The notes under the pieces were generated by a model. The model was not told the origin of the DNA. It saw only the letters and a program-made list of their open reading frames with translations, and made no database searches. The position numbers and the translations under genes are program-made. A stretch of DNA of 64,000 nucleotides from Bacteroides sp. GTDB lineage: Bacteria; Bacteroidota; Bacteroidia; Bacteroidales; Bacteroidaceae. Of the stretch, positions 17,264 to 26,580 are shown piece by piece; within the stretch, counting starts at the first letter, position 1; the number at the start of each line of letters is the position of its first letter. Where the stretch lies: NCBI GenBank assembly GCA_019416685.1, contig DXWV01000055.1, positions 62,001-126,000 of the forward strand, written 5' to 3'.

Positions 17264-18391
17264 TCAATTACCTCCAAATATATCGTCACTATAGAAGAAT
17301 ACATTATCCAGATAAACTTGTGTCAATGGAGGATATACATATTTAAATTCCTTTATCTGGAAAACAGCATTGTCATGAGTAGCTCTCCACTGCTTCATCA
17401 CATCACTTGTAGCAAGAGTTGTTGTTCCTACCATTGCTTTTATAGTATAGTCTTCACTGATTGCCAAACCAACTGTTTTGCTTTCTTCCACGTCATATTT
17501 CAACAGATTATTCTGTATTTTTACCGGTACTGCCACCCAACCTGTTTGAACTGTAGGACGCCCGTTTTCTCTGTCAGCTTTCAGTGTCCACTGGAAACGT
17601 ATAATAGCATCAAATTCATCGGCATTAAAACTTACCGGATTACCATTTACATCCGTATAGACGTTAGTTCCCCATGGTACTGCTGCCAGAATATGGTTCT
17701 TAGGCCACCACTCAAAACGGACTTCACTGATAAAATAAGTAGTTGTTATATCTACAGAGGGCGTATTACCTGATACAGCAACTGCACATGCATTCTCACC
17801 ATATACAAACTTAACAGGATCTACCGGATATTTAGGATTATTGGTGTTGGTTGCTCCTCCTACAATACCACAATCAAATCGAGTGGACATTGGTGGATAA
17901 AAATCCTTTTGATTCAAATTATAACGTACTTCACCATAATTTCGAGTAGTAGCATTAGGTGTTGTAACATTCAACTGATAGCGCCCGTCACGAATCTGAG
18001 TAGCAGAATTTGAATTAGACCATCCTGTTGCCGTTGTCCCTCCAAAACGGTCAAAGAACAAACCATTCACCCAAATCTCAGCTTGTCGGGTTTCTTTAGC
18101 TCCACCACAAGTTACAGTACATTTAATCGTATATCTGCCCGACTGTCTCGGTGCTTTCCACTGATTCATTGTATATCCCTGACGCTGTAACAAAGTTCCC
18201 CCGTTACATTCCCAATAATAATCGGCTTTGTCCGGATCACTCATTCTCACTGACATACCGACATTAACAGTTTCTCCGGCAAAAAATTCTTCACCAAACA
18301 CCTGCAAAGAGTCTATTTCAACATAATCATCATCGCAAGATGCCATTAAAGCCACAAAGGCTACCATCAATAAATATTTTATTCTTTTCAT
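17264..18391 (-). CDS. surface lipoprotein of the SusC/D operon, glycan-binding candidate
   Basis: About 375 residues. The lipobox is VALMASCDDDYVEI, with acidic residues after the Cys, as in Bacteroides lipoproteins exported to the cell surface. Residues about 25-110 read as an Ig/PKD-like domain (ADYYWECNGGTLLQRQGYTMNQWKAP...GRYTIKCTV); the rest is a beta-rich domain ending QVYLDNVFFYSDDIF, reminiscent of a concanavalin-like jelly roll. The upstream gene overlaps the first possible ATG by 4 nt. Position (susC, susD, fasciclin-like, this gene) fits a surface glycan-binding protein. I do not recognise a named family. Confidence 0.65.
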   Translation of the reverse strand: MKRIKYLLMVAFVALMASCDDDYVEIDSLQVFGEEFFAGETVNVGMSVRMSDPDKADYYWECNGGTLLQRQGYTMNQWKAPRQSGRYTIKCTVTCGGAKETRQAEIWVNGLFFDRFGGTTATGWSNSNSATQIRDGRYQLNVTTPNATTRNYGEVRYNLNQKDFYPPMSTRFDCGIVGGATNTNNPKYPVDPVKFVYGENACAVAVSGNTPSVDITTTYFISEVRFEWWPKNHILAAVPWGTNVYTDVNGNPVSFNADEFDAIIRFQWTLKADRENGRPTVQTGWVAVPVKIQNNLLKYDVEESKTVGLAISEDYTIKAMVGTTTLATSDVMKQWRATHDNAVFQIKEFKYVYPPLTQVYLDNVFFYSDDIFGGN

Positions 18392-18393
18392 AA

Positions 18394-19101
18394 TCATTTT
18401 GCTCCATAAATAGGAATAGATACTAATTCTTTATCTGTAGGATACTGCATATATTTATCCATCACGTGAATATATGATCCGTTAGGACTTTGCAGATTAC
18501 TGGTACGAGGTTTTATTTTCAGCTGAAAATGATCTTCGTAGTTATTGAAATAAATACTAAGAGCACCTTCTTTCAACATTTCAACAGCCATGTACCCATA
18601 TGGAGAATCATATTCTGTAGGAAAGAATGTAATAACTCCTTTTGTCAAATCAGTCAGTTCATAATACGAAAGAGCTTTCTTTATAATATGATACATAATC
18701 ATATTTTTCACTACGGTTTTATCCAATTCTTCCCAGCTGGTAGGAATAATTAACTGCTCCGGATTAAACTCATCCGGATAAGCATTCTCATTCCAAAAGC
18801 TCCTGTCACTGCTATTGGATGAGGTCAACGCCGTATTTGTCAACAACAGATAGGTTCTATCAGGCTGTTTGAATAATTCCGGATCAACTCCCGAATATTT
18901 AATTGCTTCTATCAGAGACGAAAACAAATCGGTACGCGAATTCATGAAATCCCATGCATTCATAGTAATCTGATTATCATAGGTTCCTTTCTCTGAATCA
19001 TAATCATAAGGAGTTTGCACATCCAGGCCAAATAACTCACAACTTGTAAATGTGAATATTGGAATTACCAATAAGGCTATATTTAATATTATCTTTTTCA
19101 T
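18394..19101 (-). CDS. fasciclin-like surface lipoprotein
   Basis: 235 residues with lipobox FTSCELFG. The body follows a fasciclin domain: AWDFMNSRTDLFSSLIEAIKYSGVDPELFKQPDRTYLLLTNTAL (H1 region), KNMIMYHIIKKAL (conserved 'L..H...G' region) and a closing GSYIHVMDKYMQYP, the usual 'G.iH.id..l.P' end. Fasciclin-like lipoproteins often accompany SusD in Bacteroidota PULs and are thought to help bind glycan. It follows susD by 21 nt and overlaps the next gene by 4 nt. Confidence 0.7.
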   Translation of the reverse strand: MKKIILNIALLVIPIFTFTSCELFGLDVQTPYDYDSEKGTYDNQITMNAWDFMNSRTDLFSSLIEAIKYSGVDPELFKQPDRTYLLLTNTALTSSNSSDRSFWNENAYPDEFNPEQLIIPTSWEELDKTVVKNMIMYHIIKKALSYYELTDLTKGVITFFPTEYDSPYGYMAVEMLKEGALSIYFNNYEDHFQLKIKPRTSNLQSPNGSYIHVMDKYMQYPTDKELVSIPIYGAK

Positions 19102-19122
19102 TTTATACGCTATTAATTGTCA

Positions 19123-20673
19123 TTATTCTGAATAAGGAGGATTCTGATGTCCTACCAGAGTTGGATTGGACGTAAAGACAGACTTAGCTATCGGGAAACG
19201 AACCCGTCTTAAATCAGTGCCAAAACCTACAGGTTCTTCACCACGCATTGCTTGAATATAAGATAGATGTGGATCCAGTATTTCGTTCACATATCCGGTA
19301 CGTATAATGTCAAACCAACGCTTAGGTTCACCATAAAATTCAATCTGACGTTCATCCAATACCAGTTTTTCCAATGAAGACTGCGTCATACCAGTTCTTA
19401 CCGGATAATCTTCTACCTTCGCAACAATCGTATTACCACAACGACTACGCACCTGATTGACTATGTCAATAATATCCTGAGCCGGTTTATTTTCATGAAT
19501 CATTGCTTCTGCACGCAATAACATAACATCAGCAAAACGATAAATAGGTATTTCAAAAACACAACCGGAAGTAGCAGGAATATCAAATTCAACAGCAGGA
19601 TCTGTAGACTTCACCGGGAAGAACTTACACAACTTATTAGCCAATGCACCGGTACTTCCATAGATAATCTGAGAATTTCCCGGAGTCAAAGTTTGCTTAT
19701 CCAGTCCGTTATATATACTCAACGTATCTACAACTCCCCAAAAACGAATATCCTTTTTGTCCTGGAGCATTCTTTGAAACAGCGAATTAGACAACTGGTA
19801 ATGAGCATTACCACCACCAACACCAATCGGACCACCATAACCATTATTGTTATTTTTCTCAAAATCCCATTCTATAGTGAAAATAGCCTCTTTGCTATTG
19901 GTAGGATCTGTAAATATTTTCTTCCAATCGGTAGTATTACCTACCATTTCATACCTTTTCAAAGCCAGCAGGTTATCCGACGCTTTCAATGCTCCGGCGT
20001 AATCCTTCCGCCACATCAAATACTCTGTTTGCAATGCATAAGCAGCTCCCTGATTAAAATAGTAAACTCCCTCGTTGCCCAATGATGAAATGGCAATTTT
20101 CAAATCGTCCTCTATCACTTCATAGATAGATTCCAAAGAAGCCCGTGAGTTATATTTAGTATTCAAATCGCCATCCCATGACTGAGTAATCAATGGCACT
20201 TCACCCCAAACACGTATTGCATAGAAATACATCAAAGCTCTTAAGCCATGGAATTGCCCCAGATATGATCCGGTCACGTCTTCGGGAAGCCCCATTGCAG
20301 GGATATTTTCGATAGCCAGGTTACACCGGTTTATGACCTGGTATAATTTTTCCCAGTCACAATAACTTCCGTTTGAATCCAAAGAGTTAAGTTGTAAAGC
20401 AGCATTGGCATACAGAGTTATATAATAATCATCTGAACGTAATTCGCCCCAAGCCAACAAAGTACTTGATACAATTTTCTGTACTCCATTATATGTACCG
20501 GCTCTCCATGCTTTCAGATCCGACTCACTGGTCCAGTAAGCTTTATTGCTCAAATCAGCTATCGGAGTTTTAGTCAGGAAGTCTTCACAAGAAGAGAAGA
20601 GGGACATTCCCGCCAATAAAACTGAACATGATAATATTTTAAAATTTTTCATTTTCATTATAGTTTTAATCAT
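19123..20673 (-). CDS. SusD-like surface glycan-binding lipoprotein
   Basis: 516 residues from the first ATG; starts at 20658 or 20652 are also possible and give the cleaner signal MKNFKILSCSVLLAG with lipobox FSSCEDF. SusD hallmarks: FLTKTPIADLSNKAYWTSESDLKAW near the N terminus, TPR-like helices (LRALMYFYAIRVWGEVPLIT), RFADVMLLRAEAMIHENKP, and the C-terminal LVLDERQIEFYGEPKRWFDIIRTG. It forms the lid of the SusC transporter. The start codon directly abuts the susC stop (TAAATG), so the pair is translationally coupled. Confidence 0.95.
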   Translation of the reverse strand: MIKTIMKMKNFKILSCSVLLAGMSLFSSCEDFLTKTPIADLSNKAYWTSESDLKAWRAGTYNGVQKIVSSTLLAWGELRSDDYYITLYANAALQLNSLDSNGSYCDWEKLYQVINRCNLAIENIPAMGLPEDVTGSYLGQFHGLRALMYFYAIRVWGEVPLITQSWDGDLNTKYNSRASLESIYEVIEDDLKIAISSLGNEGVYYFNQGAAYALQTEYLMWRKDYAGALKASDNLLALKRYEMVGNTTDWKKIFTDPTNSKEAIFTIEWDFEKNNNNGYGGPIGVGGGNAHYQLSNSLFQRMLQDKKDIRFWGVVDTLSIYNGLDKQTLTPGNSQIIYGSTGALANKLCKFFPVKSTDPAVEFDIPATSGCVFEIPIYRFADVMLLRAEAMIHENKPAQDIIDIVNQVRSRCGNTIVAKVEDYPVRTGMTQSSLEKLVLDERQIEFYGEPKRWFDIIRTGYVNEILDPHLSYIQAMRGEEPVGFGTDLRRVRFPIAKSVFTSNPTLVGHQNPPYSE

Positions 20674-23600
20674 TTAGAAACTTACATTTACACCAAAACC
20701 AAATTCACGTTTTTTCGGATACTTCTGTGAATCATTACCCGGGTTCAATACACCTCCGGTAGTAATTTCAGGATCGTAGCCACGATAGTTAGTCCAGGTC
20801 AACAAGTTAGAACCATAGATATAAATTTGTGCAGATTGCAGGTATGCTTTCTTAGCATATACCGAAGGCAACTGATAGCTTAAACGTACATTCTGCAGAC
20901 GAATAAATGAAGCATCCTCCAGATAGTTACTACTTAGGGTACGATTATTCTCGGTAGTACGTGCATTCTGTCCCGGAGTAAACCAGTTAGTGATATGTCC
21001 CTGATATCTCCATCCCTGAAGAACTCCACAAGGAGCCGGATTGGAAGTATTATCACCATAACTTGTCAAATCGCGTAGAAGTGAATTGTAAATCATACCG
21101 CCATGACTCATATAGAATGAGAAGTTCAAAGTAAAATCTTTATATTTCAATGTATTATTCCATCCGGCATACCACTTAGGCTGCGCATTTCCTAATATTT
21201 GTTTGTCACCGGCATCAATATTACCACTATGGTCTTTATCCTCCCAGATTACATCACCCCCTTTACATACTACTCCCGAGGCCTTCATCTGATAAATTTC
21301 TCCTTCATACTTAGTACCATCAGCATAAGTATAGCCAAGTACTTCGGGACCTCCAACTTTATTTATTACTACGTTATTGTATTGGTCACGCTTAAATACC
21401 GGAATCAATCGATTCTTATAGCCTTCATCATAAGCATTGTCTGCATCATAAGCATATACTCCCAAGTGTCTGTAACCATAAAAATTACCTGCAGCCATTC
21501 CCGGTTCAATCCACCAGTTAGTTTCAAAATCACGTGGTTCACCTACAATACTTAAAATTGTATTTTTGTTTTTAGACCAGTTAAAAGAGGTATACCATGA
21601 GAAATTACGTATACGAACGGGGGTTGCCGAAATATTAAATTCAAAACCTTCATTCTTCACTGAACCTGCATTCACACGCATACTATTAAATCCGATTTCA
21701 GTAGGAATAGCATCGTTATTAAACAAACCAGTTGTTTTTTTCACATAATAGTCACCTGTAAATGAAAGTCTCCCATCAAAGAAAGTCAAGTCAAGACCGA
21801 TATTCGTCTGCTTAGTTTCCTCCCATTTCAAATAAGCATTACCTACCGATGACTTAGGAATAACACCTGTTACCCCATTATAACTATAGTCCGGATCTAC
21901 GGCATACAGCGTATAAGTATCATAATCACTTACACGGTCGTTACCATTAATACCCCAGCTGGCACGAATTTTACCATCGGTAAGTACTGTTCTCGACCAA
22001 TCCATGAAAAACTCATCAGAGAACCGCCAAGCAGCAGATGCGGCCGGAAATACACCATAACGATTTTCAGAACCGAATCTGGACGAACCATCCCGACGAA
22101 CAGAACCTTCTACAATATATCTTCCATAATAGTCATAATTTACACGACCAAACATAGACACCATGCTGTTTCCATTTCCTGTTATAGAATAGCCGGTCAA
22201 TGTACTGGCTTGCGGTACAAGCATGTTCTTATTCAAATATTTCTCACTTTCCATGAGAGTTGTACGAGACATCTTATCTTCTATACTACCACCAATCATC
22301 ACATGTACATTATGTGCCTGTTTGAAAGTCTGGGCATAATCAAGATAGCCATCTATCAAATAATTCTTTTTCCAAATAGTACGGTCAGAACCCTTATCCC
22401 ATCCGGCTTCTACTTCTTCTTTCTTCGTTTTGTTTACATTAGCACTTGCATATTGCTTGCGGTCTGCATGACTTAACGAAACCGTTGCCCTTCCTACAAA
22501 TTTGAAGTGTTTAAGGAATGAAAGTTCCATGATCTCCGATAATTGTCCCTCATACGTAGTAGTTTCATCCGTACGCTCCAATAATTCCTGAATTGGATTC
22601 CGTTTACCTGACGGGCTTGATCCATAAGCCGGTACCAACGTTCCATCCGGATAGTAAAGAATAGACTCTGTGGGTCGTCTTATCGCATTATAAAACACAC
22701 TACCTTCACTGATATTATTTCCCTTACGATAGGTAAAATTAATATTAGTAGTAAATTTCAAAAATTTATAAGGTTCATAATCCACTTTAGTACGACCTGT
22801 AAAACGTTTTGCATAACTGGTCAGAATAATACCTTTATCATCAAGATATCCAATGCTGGTCATGGTACGTACCTTATCGCTACCTCCACTGATACTCACA
22901 TTCACATCATGGCGAACAGCGGTTTGTGAAATCACATCCTGATAATTGTTACTGGTAGTACCCTGAATATTCACCGAGTCATTATTAGACTTGAACATAG
23001 CAAATGGATTTTTACCGGCTACAGACTGAATTGTATTTGCAAATATTTCGCGTTCAGCACGATTCAGCTGTGGAAGTGTATTAGAAAGAATACCATAAGA
23101 ATTAAGATAACGAACATCTATACGAGGTTTACCACTTTCACCGGATTTAGTTGTGATAATGATCACACCATTGGCAGCACGAGCACCATAGATAGATGTT
23201 GAAGAAGCATCTTTCAAAATATCCAAAGATTTAATATCATTGGCATTGATATGATCTATACTTTCAACAATTACTCCGTCTACTACATACAAAGGTTCGG
23301 TACCTCCTGCTTCAAAGGTCGAAACACCACGGATACGAATGCTTGATCCGGCACCCGGAGCACCGGAAACAGCAGTAATCTGCACACCGGGAACCTCTCC
23401 TTGTAATGCATCCATTACATTTACCGGCTGTTTCTGCTCAATCTTGGCGGCATCTACATTAACTGCAGCTCCCGATAGATTTGCTTTCTTTGCTGTACCA
23501 TAACCTACTACTACTACTTCATCCAATGCTTTGGCATCTTCGTGCATCACAATTTTTAAAGTAGATTGTCCCTTCCATTTGATATCTTGTGTGATATACC

Positions 23601-23865
23601 CCATGTAAGAAAACACAAGTGTCTGCCCTTGCTGTACACTTAATTTGAAATGTCCATCCATATCAGAAATAGTACCATGAGATGCGCCTTTCACTTTTAC
23701 AGAGACTCCAATCATAGGTTCTCCTTCGGCATCAACAATAGAACCAGTCACCTGGCTTTGTTGTGCATATAATTGAGATGTACCTCCCAACAATAAGCCA
23801 ACAAATAACATAAATTTCCATAGCATACTGGCTAACGGAGATTCTTTTCTCACTTTTTCATTCAT
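20674..23865 (-). CDS. SusC-like TonB-dependent glycan transporter
   Basis: 1063 residues. After the signal (LYAQQ) come a carboxypeptidase-like regulatory domain (VTGSIVDAEGEPMIGVSVKVKG...), a TonB-box-like region (ALDEVVVVGYGTAKK), the plug (IRIRGVSTFEAGGTEPLYVVDG; LKDASSTSIYGARAANGVIIITT) and a 22-strand barrel to the terminal FGFGVNVSF. There is no STN domain, so signalling through an ECF sigma/anti-sigma pair is not expected; none is encoded nearby. Control by an HTCS fits better, and two copies of the regulon promoter module lie upstream. Confidence 0.95.
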   Translation of the reverse strand: MNEKVRKESPLASMLWKFMLFVGLLLGGTSQLYAQQSQVTGSIVDAEGEPMIGVSVKVKGASHGTISDMDGHFKLSVQQGQTLVFSYMGYITQDIKWKGQSTLKIVMHEDAKALDEVVVVGYGTAKKANLSGAAVNVDAAKIEQKQPVNVMDALQGEVPGVQITAVSGAPGAGSSIRIRGVSTFEAGGTEPLYVVDGVIVESIDHINANDIKSLDILKDASSTSIYGARAANGVIIITTKSGESGKPRIDVRYLNSYGILSNTLPQLNRAEREIFANTIQSVAGKNPFAMFKSNNDSVNIQGTTSNNYQDVISQTAVRHDVNVSISGGSDKVRTMTSIGYLDDKGIILTSYAKRFTGRTKVDYEPYKFLKFTTNINFTYRKGNNISEGSVFYNAIRRPTESILYYPDGTLVPAYGSSPSGKRNPIQELLERTDETTTYEGQLSEIMELSFLKHFKFVGRATVSLSHADRKQYASANVNKTKKEEVEAGWDKGSDRTIWKKNYLIDGYLDYAQTFKQAHNVHVMIGGSIEDKMSRTTLMESEKYLNKNMLVPQASTLTGYSITGNGNSMVSMFGRVNYDYYGRYIVEGSVRRDGSSRFGSENRYGVFPAASAAWRFSDEFFMDWSRTVLTDGKIRASWGINGNDRVSDYDTYTLYAVDPDYSYNGVTGVIPKSSVGNAYLKWEETKQTNIGLDLTFFDGRLSFTGDYYVKKTTGLFNNDAIPTEIGFNSMRVNAGSVKNEGFEFNISATPVRIRNFSWYTSFNWSKNKNTILSIVGEPRDFETNWWIEPGMAAGNFYGYRHLGVYAYDADNAYDEGYKNRLIPVFKRDQYNNVVINKVGGPEVLGYTYADGTKYEGEIYQMKASGVVCKGGDVIWEDKDHSGNIDAGDKQILGNAQPKWYAGWNNTLKYKDFTLNFSFYMSHGGMIYNSLLRDLTSYGDNTSNPAPCGVLQGWRYQGHITNWFTPGQNARTTENNRTLSSNYLEDASFIRLQNVRLSYQLPSVYAKKAYLQSAQIYIYGSNLLTWTNYRGYDPEITTGGVLNPGNDSQKYPKKREFGFGVNVSF

Positions 23866-23920
23866 TTGTAGAATAATATTAGATTAAACATTAATAATTT
23901 AGAATAGAAATAACGACTGC

Positions 23921-23935
23921 CCACCATCATGGTGG
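23921..23935 (-). promoter_or_regulatory. small hairpin in the susC leader
   Basis: CCACCA-TCA-TGGTGG, a 6-bp stem with a 3-nt loop, 55 nt before the susC start and inside both predicted transcripts. It might affect leader stability or translation; no riboswitch family is recognised. Confidence 0.35.
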
Positions 23936-24034
23936 ATAAAATTGTGTTCTTCTTGTTTTCATTAGTAGTATAAATTTTAAGTTAGACTTAAATTAACAGC
24001 AGGTATTTTATCCTTTTTAAGTTTTTTGATAGCA

Positions 24035-24100
24035 CAAACATAAGCACATTCTTGGTAACGAATTTTAAGAAACATCTCAATTGCTTTAGAATTTGTATCA
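24035..24100 (-). promoter_or_regulatory. regulon promoter module, susC proximal (P2)
   Basis: -7 box TATGTTTG (24035-24042, minus), then half-sites GAAACATCTCA (24069-24079) and AATTTGTATCA (24090-24100), read on the plus strand. The geometry is identical to the other modules (26 nt from box to first half-site, 21-bp period), but the first half-site is the poorest of the set. Confidence 0.55.
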
Positions 24101-24204
24101 ACACTATCAATATTACAAAACACCACTGAATATCAACAATTTAAATACAAAATTTATATTTGTGTGCGGACACACAGATATTGATACATTGCATTTTACA
24201 AATA

Positions 24205-24270
24205 CAAAAATAAGCGATGTATGCTAAAAAGGCTTTCTAATTTGTATCAATGACTTGTAAAAATGAATCA
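24205..24270 (-). promoter_or_regulatory. regulon promoter module, susC distal (P1)
   Basis: -7 box TATTTTTG (24205-24212, minus), half-sites AATTTGTATCA (24239-24249) and AAAATGAATCA (24260-24270). It lies exactly 170 bp upstream of P2 and would give a leader of about 330 nt. The intervening DNA has no gene. Confidence 0.6.
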
Positions 24271-24346
24271 ACCATCCTAAAAACCTGAATAAAAGTGCCC
24301 TATTTATATATTACCTTAATTATAACCATCTGCTCATAAAATAGAA

Positions 24347-24386
24347 CTCCACCCAGAAAGAACAGATTATGTACTTCTGGGTGGAG
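24347..24386 (-). terminator. intrinsic terminator after the PL8 operon
   Basis: A perfect 12-bp stem CTCCACCCAGAA / TTCTGGGTGGAG with a 16-nt loop, 50 nt after the PL8 stop and upstream of the susC promoters. Confidence 0.8.
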
Positions 24387-24436
24387 AAAAGAAGATTAAT
24401 AAAAAGGATTGTAACCTAAGCGGTAAATCGTATTTC

Positions 24437-26569
24437 TCAATGTATAATAGTTGTCCCATCCATTTTCCCGGATGAAACAGAAAAGCGAATCTCTTTTTTA
24501 TTAATTACAGCTATTGCTTCCGGCTGTTGATGTGTTGGATCAGCATAGGCAACCCTATAGTTCTTACCAGAAGGCATAATCATGTAAATTCCCGGTGTAA
24601 CAGCTTCAAAAGAAAGCCCGGAAGCCAATTTTACTTTTATAGGTTGGTAGGCAGCTATATAATAATTGCCTGCAGCAAAAACAACCTGGGTACTTTCATC
24701 ATTACGTATTACTTTAACAGAAGAAAGATCAAACGCTTCCGTCTGGTCACTACTAACAGACGGAAGAAGAATATATTGATAAGTAACCTTCTGCGGATGC
24801 ACTCCATGATCAATATGCAAAGATACAACTTCTCCTTCTACCGGTTGCGGACGATACATCTGCATAAAATCACGCCATTGCCCCGTACGTTTCTCCGAAT
24901 AGGCTATACTTTTTACAGAAGAATTCCCGAAAAGAATATATCCGGTATTTCCATGAAAGAAGCGCTGTTCTTTTCCATCAAATTCCTGCATACCTTCTAT
25001 CGTTTTCCATTGTTTTTTTTGCAGCACGAGCAGATTATCCCGTTTCAAACGCTGATCAATAGAAGTGGTAACGGCAAGTGTTGAGTCAGACTGTATACCT
25101 GCCCCCAGGCAAAGTACAAAATTGTCTGTCATCACCCACGCCTTACGAGCCTGTATACCATCCCGGTTGAAGTCCATAACGGTCATTCCCTGTTTTCCGT
25201 CAGATACACCTCCTACAAAAGATACATCATTAACAGCTTGTTTTCCCCTTTTCCATCGCACAGGTTCAATACTTTCGTAGGATGTTATGCCAGGAATTTT
25301 TCTCCAATCCCAAAAAGGAAATACATTCAAATAATCATTGGTATCTTCATAAATATAAGTGGCTCCGTCACCCATGTAATATCCCAATAAATTATCTTCA
25401 TTTACCTGTTCGGAACCAATCACCCGCTCAGAAGACATCTTCACTGAAGCCATCCATGACGGACGACGGTGAATAGTATAGTCCGATTGCCAAAAATGTT
25501 TATGTCCGGTAAATGTGCTTCCCGATTTACGAGGAGGAAAATTATCAGCAACAAACTCTTTGTTTCCCAATGTCAAGGCCACAAATCCCACACTCAGTGC
25601 TTTGTGAATAGGTGCATTGTGGAATAATTGCCGGTCAAGAGAATTTATATCCATCTCTCCCCGCCAGATAATCCAACGATATCCGTCGGCAAGCAACGTA
25701 TTCAATATCTCCATTTGTTTATCATCAAATGCAAATGAAGTACCGGAAAATAACCCGGCAAAGAAACTCATACCCGATAAAAATGATAATCCGTAATTAC
25801 CAAATTGCTGTTGAGCACCATGTTGATGAAAACTCCAATCTTCTTTAATTCCTTCTTTTCCACCGGTCACTATTTCAGAAGCAATAATATCCCGGGCTTC
25901 TTTCACCAAAGGATAATCATTTTGCAACAAAGCACGCATCAGCACATTACCTGCCAACCAAACTTTATTCTGTCCGGTCATACCAAATTTGGCATGTTCC
26001 AATACCTCAATAGCCGATTGTTTTTCTGCCGTAGACAGTTCATCTTCCAAAAGAATAAAAGCAGCACCCATCGTTTTGGGGATACCTATCTGGTTGTACC
26101 ACCAGTTCAAACAAACAGGTTTTGCGGCAAACCAATAATTCAATGCGGCGTGGATTACTTTTGATACCTCTGATGAACCCTTATATTCCGTCTTGTCCGA
26201 ACGATAAAGTTTGGCAAGTTCCAATATGCGCTCGGCATGCATCTTGGGTTCCCATCCCGAACGTTTCTTATCATCATAATTAATATCAGGCCAGGTTCCA
26301 TCCGCTTTCTGAGAAGAGAGATATCTCTGTATTTTTTTTAAATCAAAAGGATAAAGCTGATGCAGCTCCATTACTACCTGATCAGACATCTCACTTTCCG
26401 GAGAGATCTGCTGCAAATAGCGAACTAAGTCTTCCTGTTCGCCTCCTGAAGGAGGAAGTAAAGAGCGAACATAATTTTGCCGGATACGCATAAGTTCATC
26501 CGCATCAGCTGCGTGCACAACCGATATGACAAACATAAGCAGGCTTAAACAAAATACAATTTTCTTCAT
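24437..26569 (-). CDS. PL8-like polysaccharide lyase
   Basis: 710 residues, secreted (signal to VHAAD). It has the PL8 plan: an (alpha/alpha) toroid to about residue 350, then beta-sandwich domains (super-sandwich from about 380). Conserved sites: NWWYNQIGIP (155-164), N201 in TGQNK (the TGANR position), H250 in DWSFHQH and Y259 in GNYG. The 9-residue spacing between His and Tyr is the standard PL8 pair used for beta-elimination next to a uronic acid. Family members act on chondroitin, hyaluronan, xanthan or other acidic glycans; sequence alone does not tell which. It is the last gene of the operon PL38-GH105-TonB receptor-PL8. Confidence 0.85.
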   Translation of the reverse strand: MKKIVFCLSLLMFVISVVHAADADELMRIRQNYVRSLLPPSGGEQEDLVRYLQQISPESEMSDQVVMELHQLYPFDLKKIQRYLSSQKADGTWPDINYDDKKRSGWEPKMHAERILELAKLYRSDKTEYKGSSEVSKVIHAALNYWFAAKPVCLNWWYNQIGIPKTMGAAFILLEDELSTAEKQSAIEVLEHAKFGMTGQNKVWLAGNVLMRALLQNDYPLVKEARDIIASEIVTGGKEGIKEDWSFHQHGAQQQFGNYGLSFLSGMSFFAGLFSGTSFAFDDKQMEILNTLLADGYRWIIWRGEMDINSLDRQLFHNAPIHKALSVGFVALTLGNKEFVADNFPPRKSGSTFTGHKHFWQSDYTIHRRPSWMASVKMSSERVIGSEQVNEDNLLGYYMGDGATYIYEDTNDYLNVFPFWDWRKIPGITSYESIEPVRWKRGKQAVNDVSFVGGVSDGKQGMTVMDFNRDGIQARKAWVMTDNFVLCLGAGIQSDSTLAVTTSIDQRLKRDNLLVLQKKQWKTIEGMQEFDGKEQRFFHGNTGYILFGNSSVKSIAYSEKRTGQWRDFMQMYRPQPVEGEVVSLHIDHGVHPQKVTYQYILLPSVSSDQTEAFDLSSVKVIRNDESTQVVFAAGNYYIAAYQPIKVKLASGLSFEAVTPGIYMIMPSGKNYRVAYADPTHQQPEAIAVINKKEIRFSVSSGKMDGTTIIH

Positions 26570-26580
26570 GGTGTTTTATT

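Noticed and set aside
20674..23865. ECF sigma/anti-sigma control of susC
   Set aside because: SusC has no STN domain and no sigma or anti-sigma gene is present nearby; the HTCS explanation fits better.
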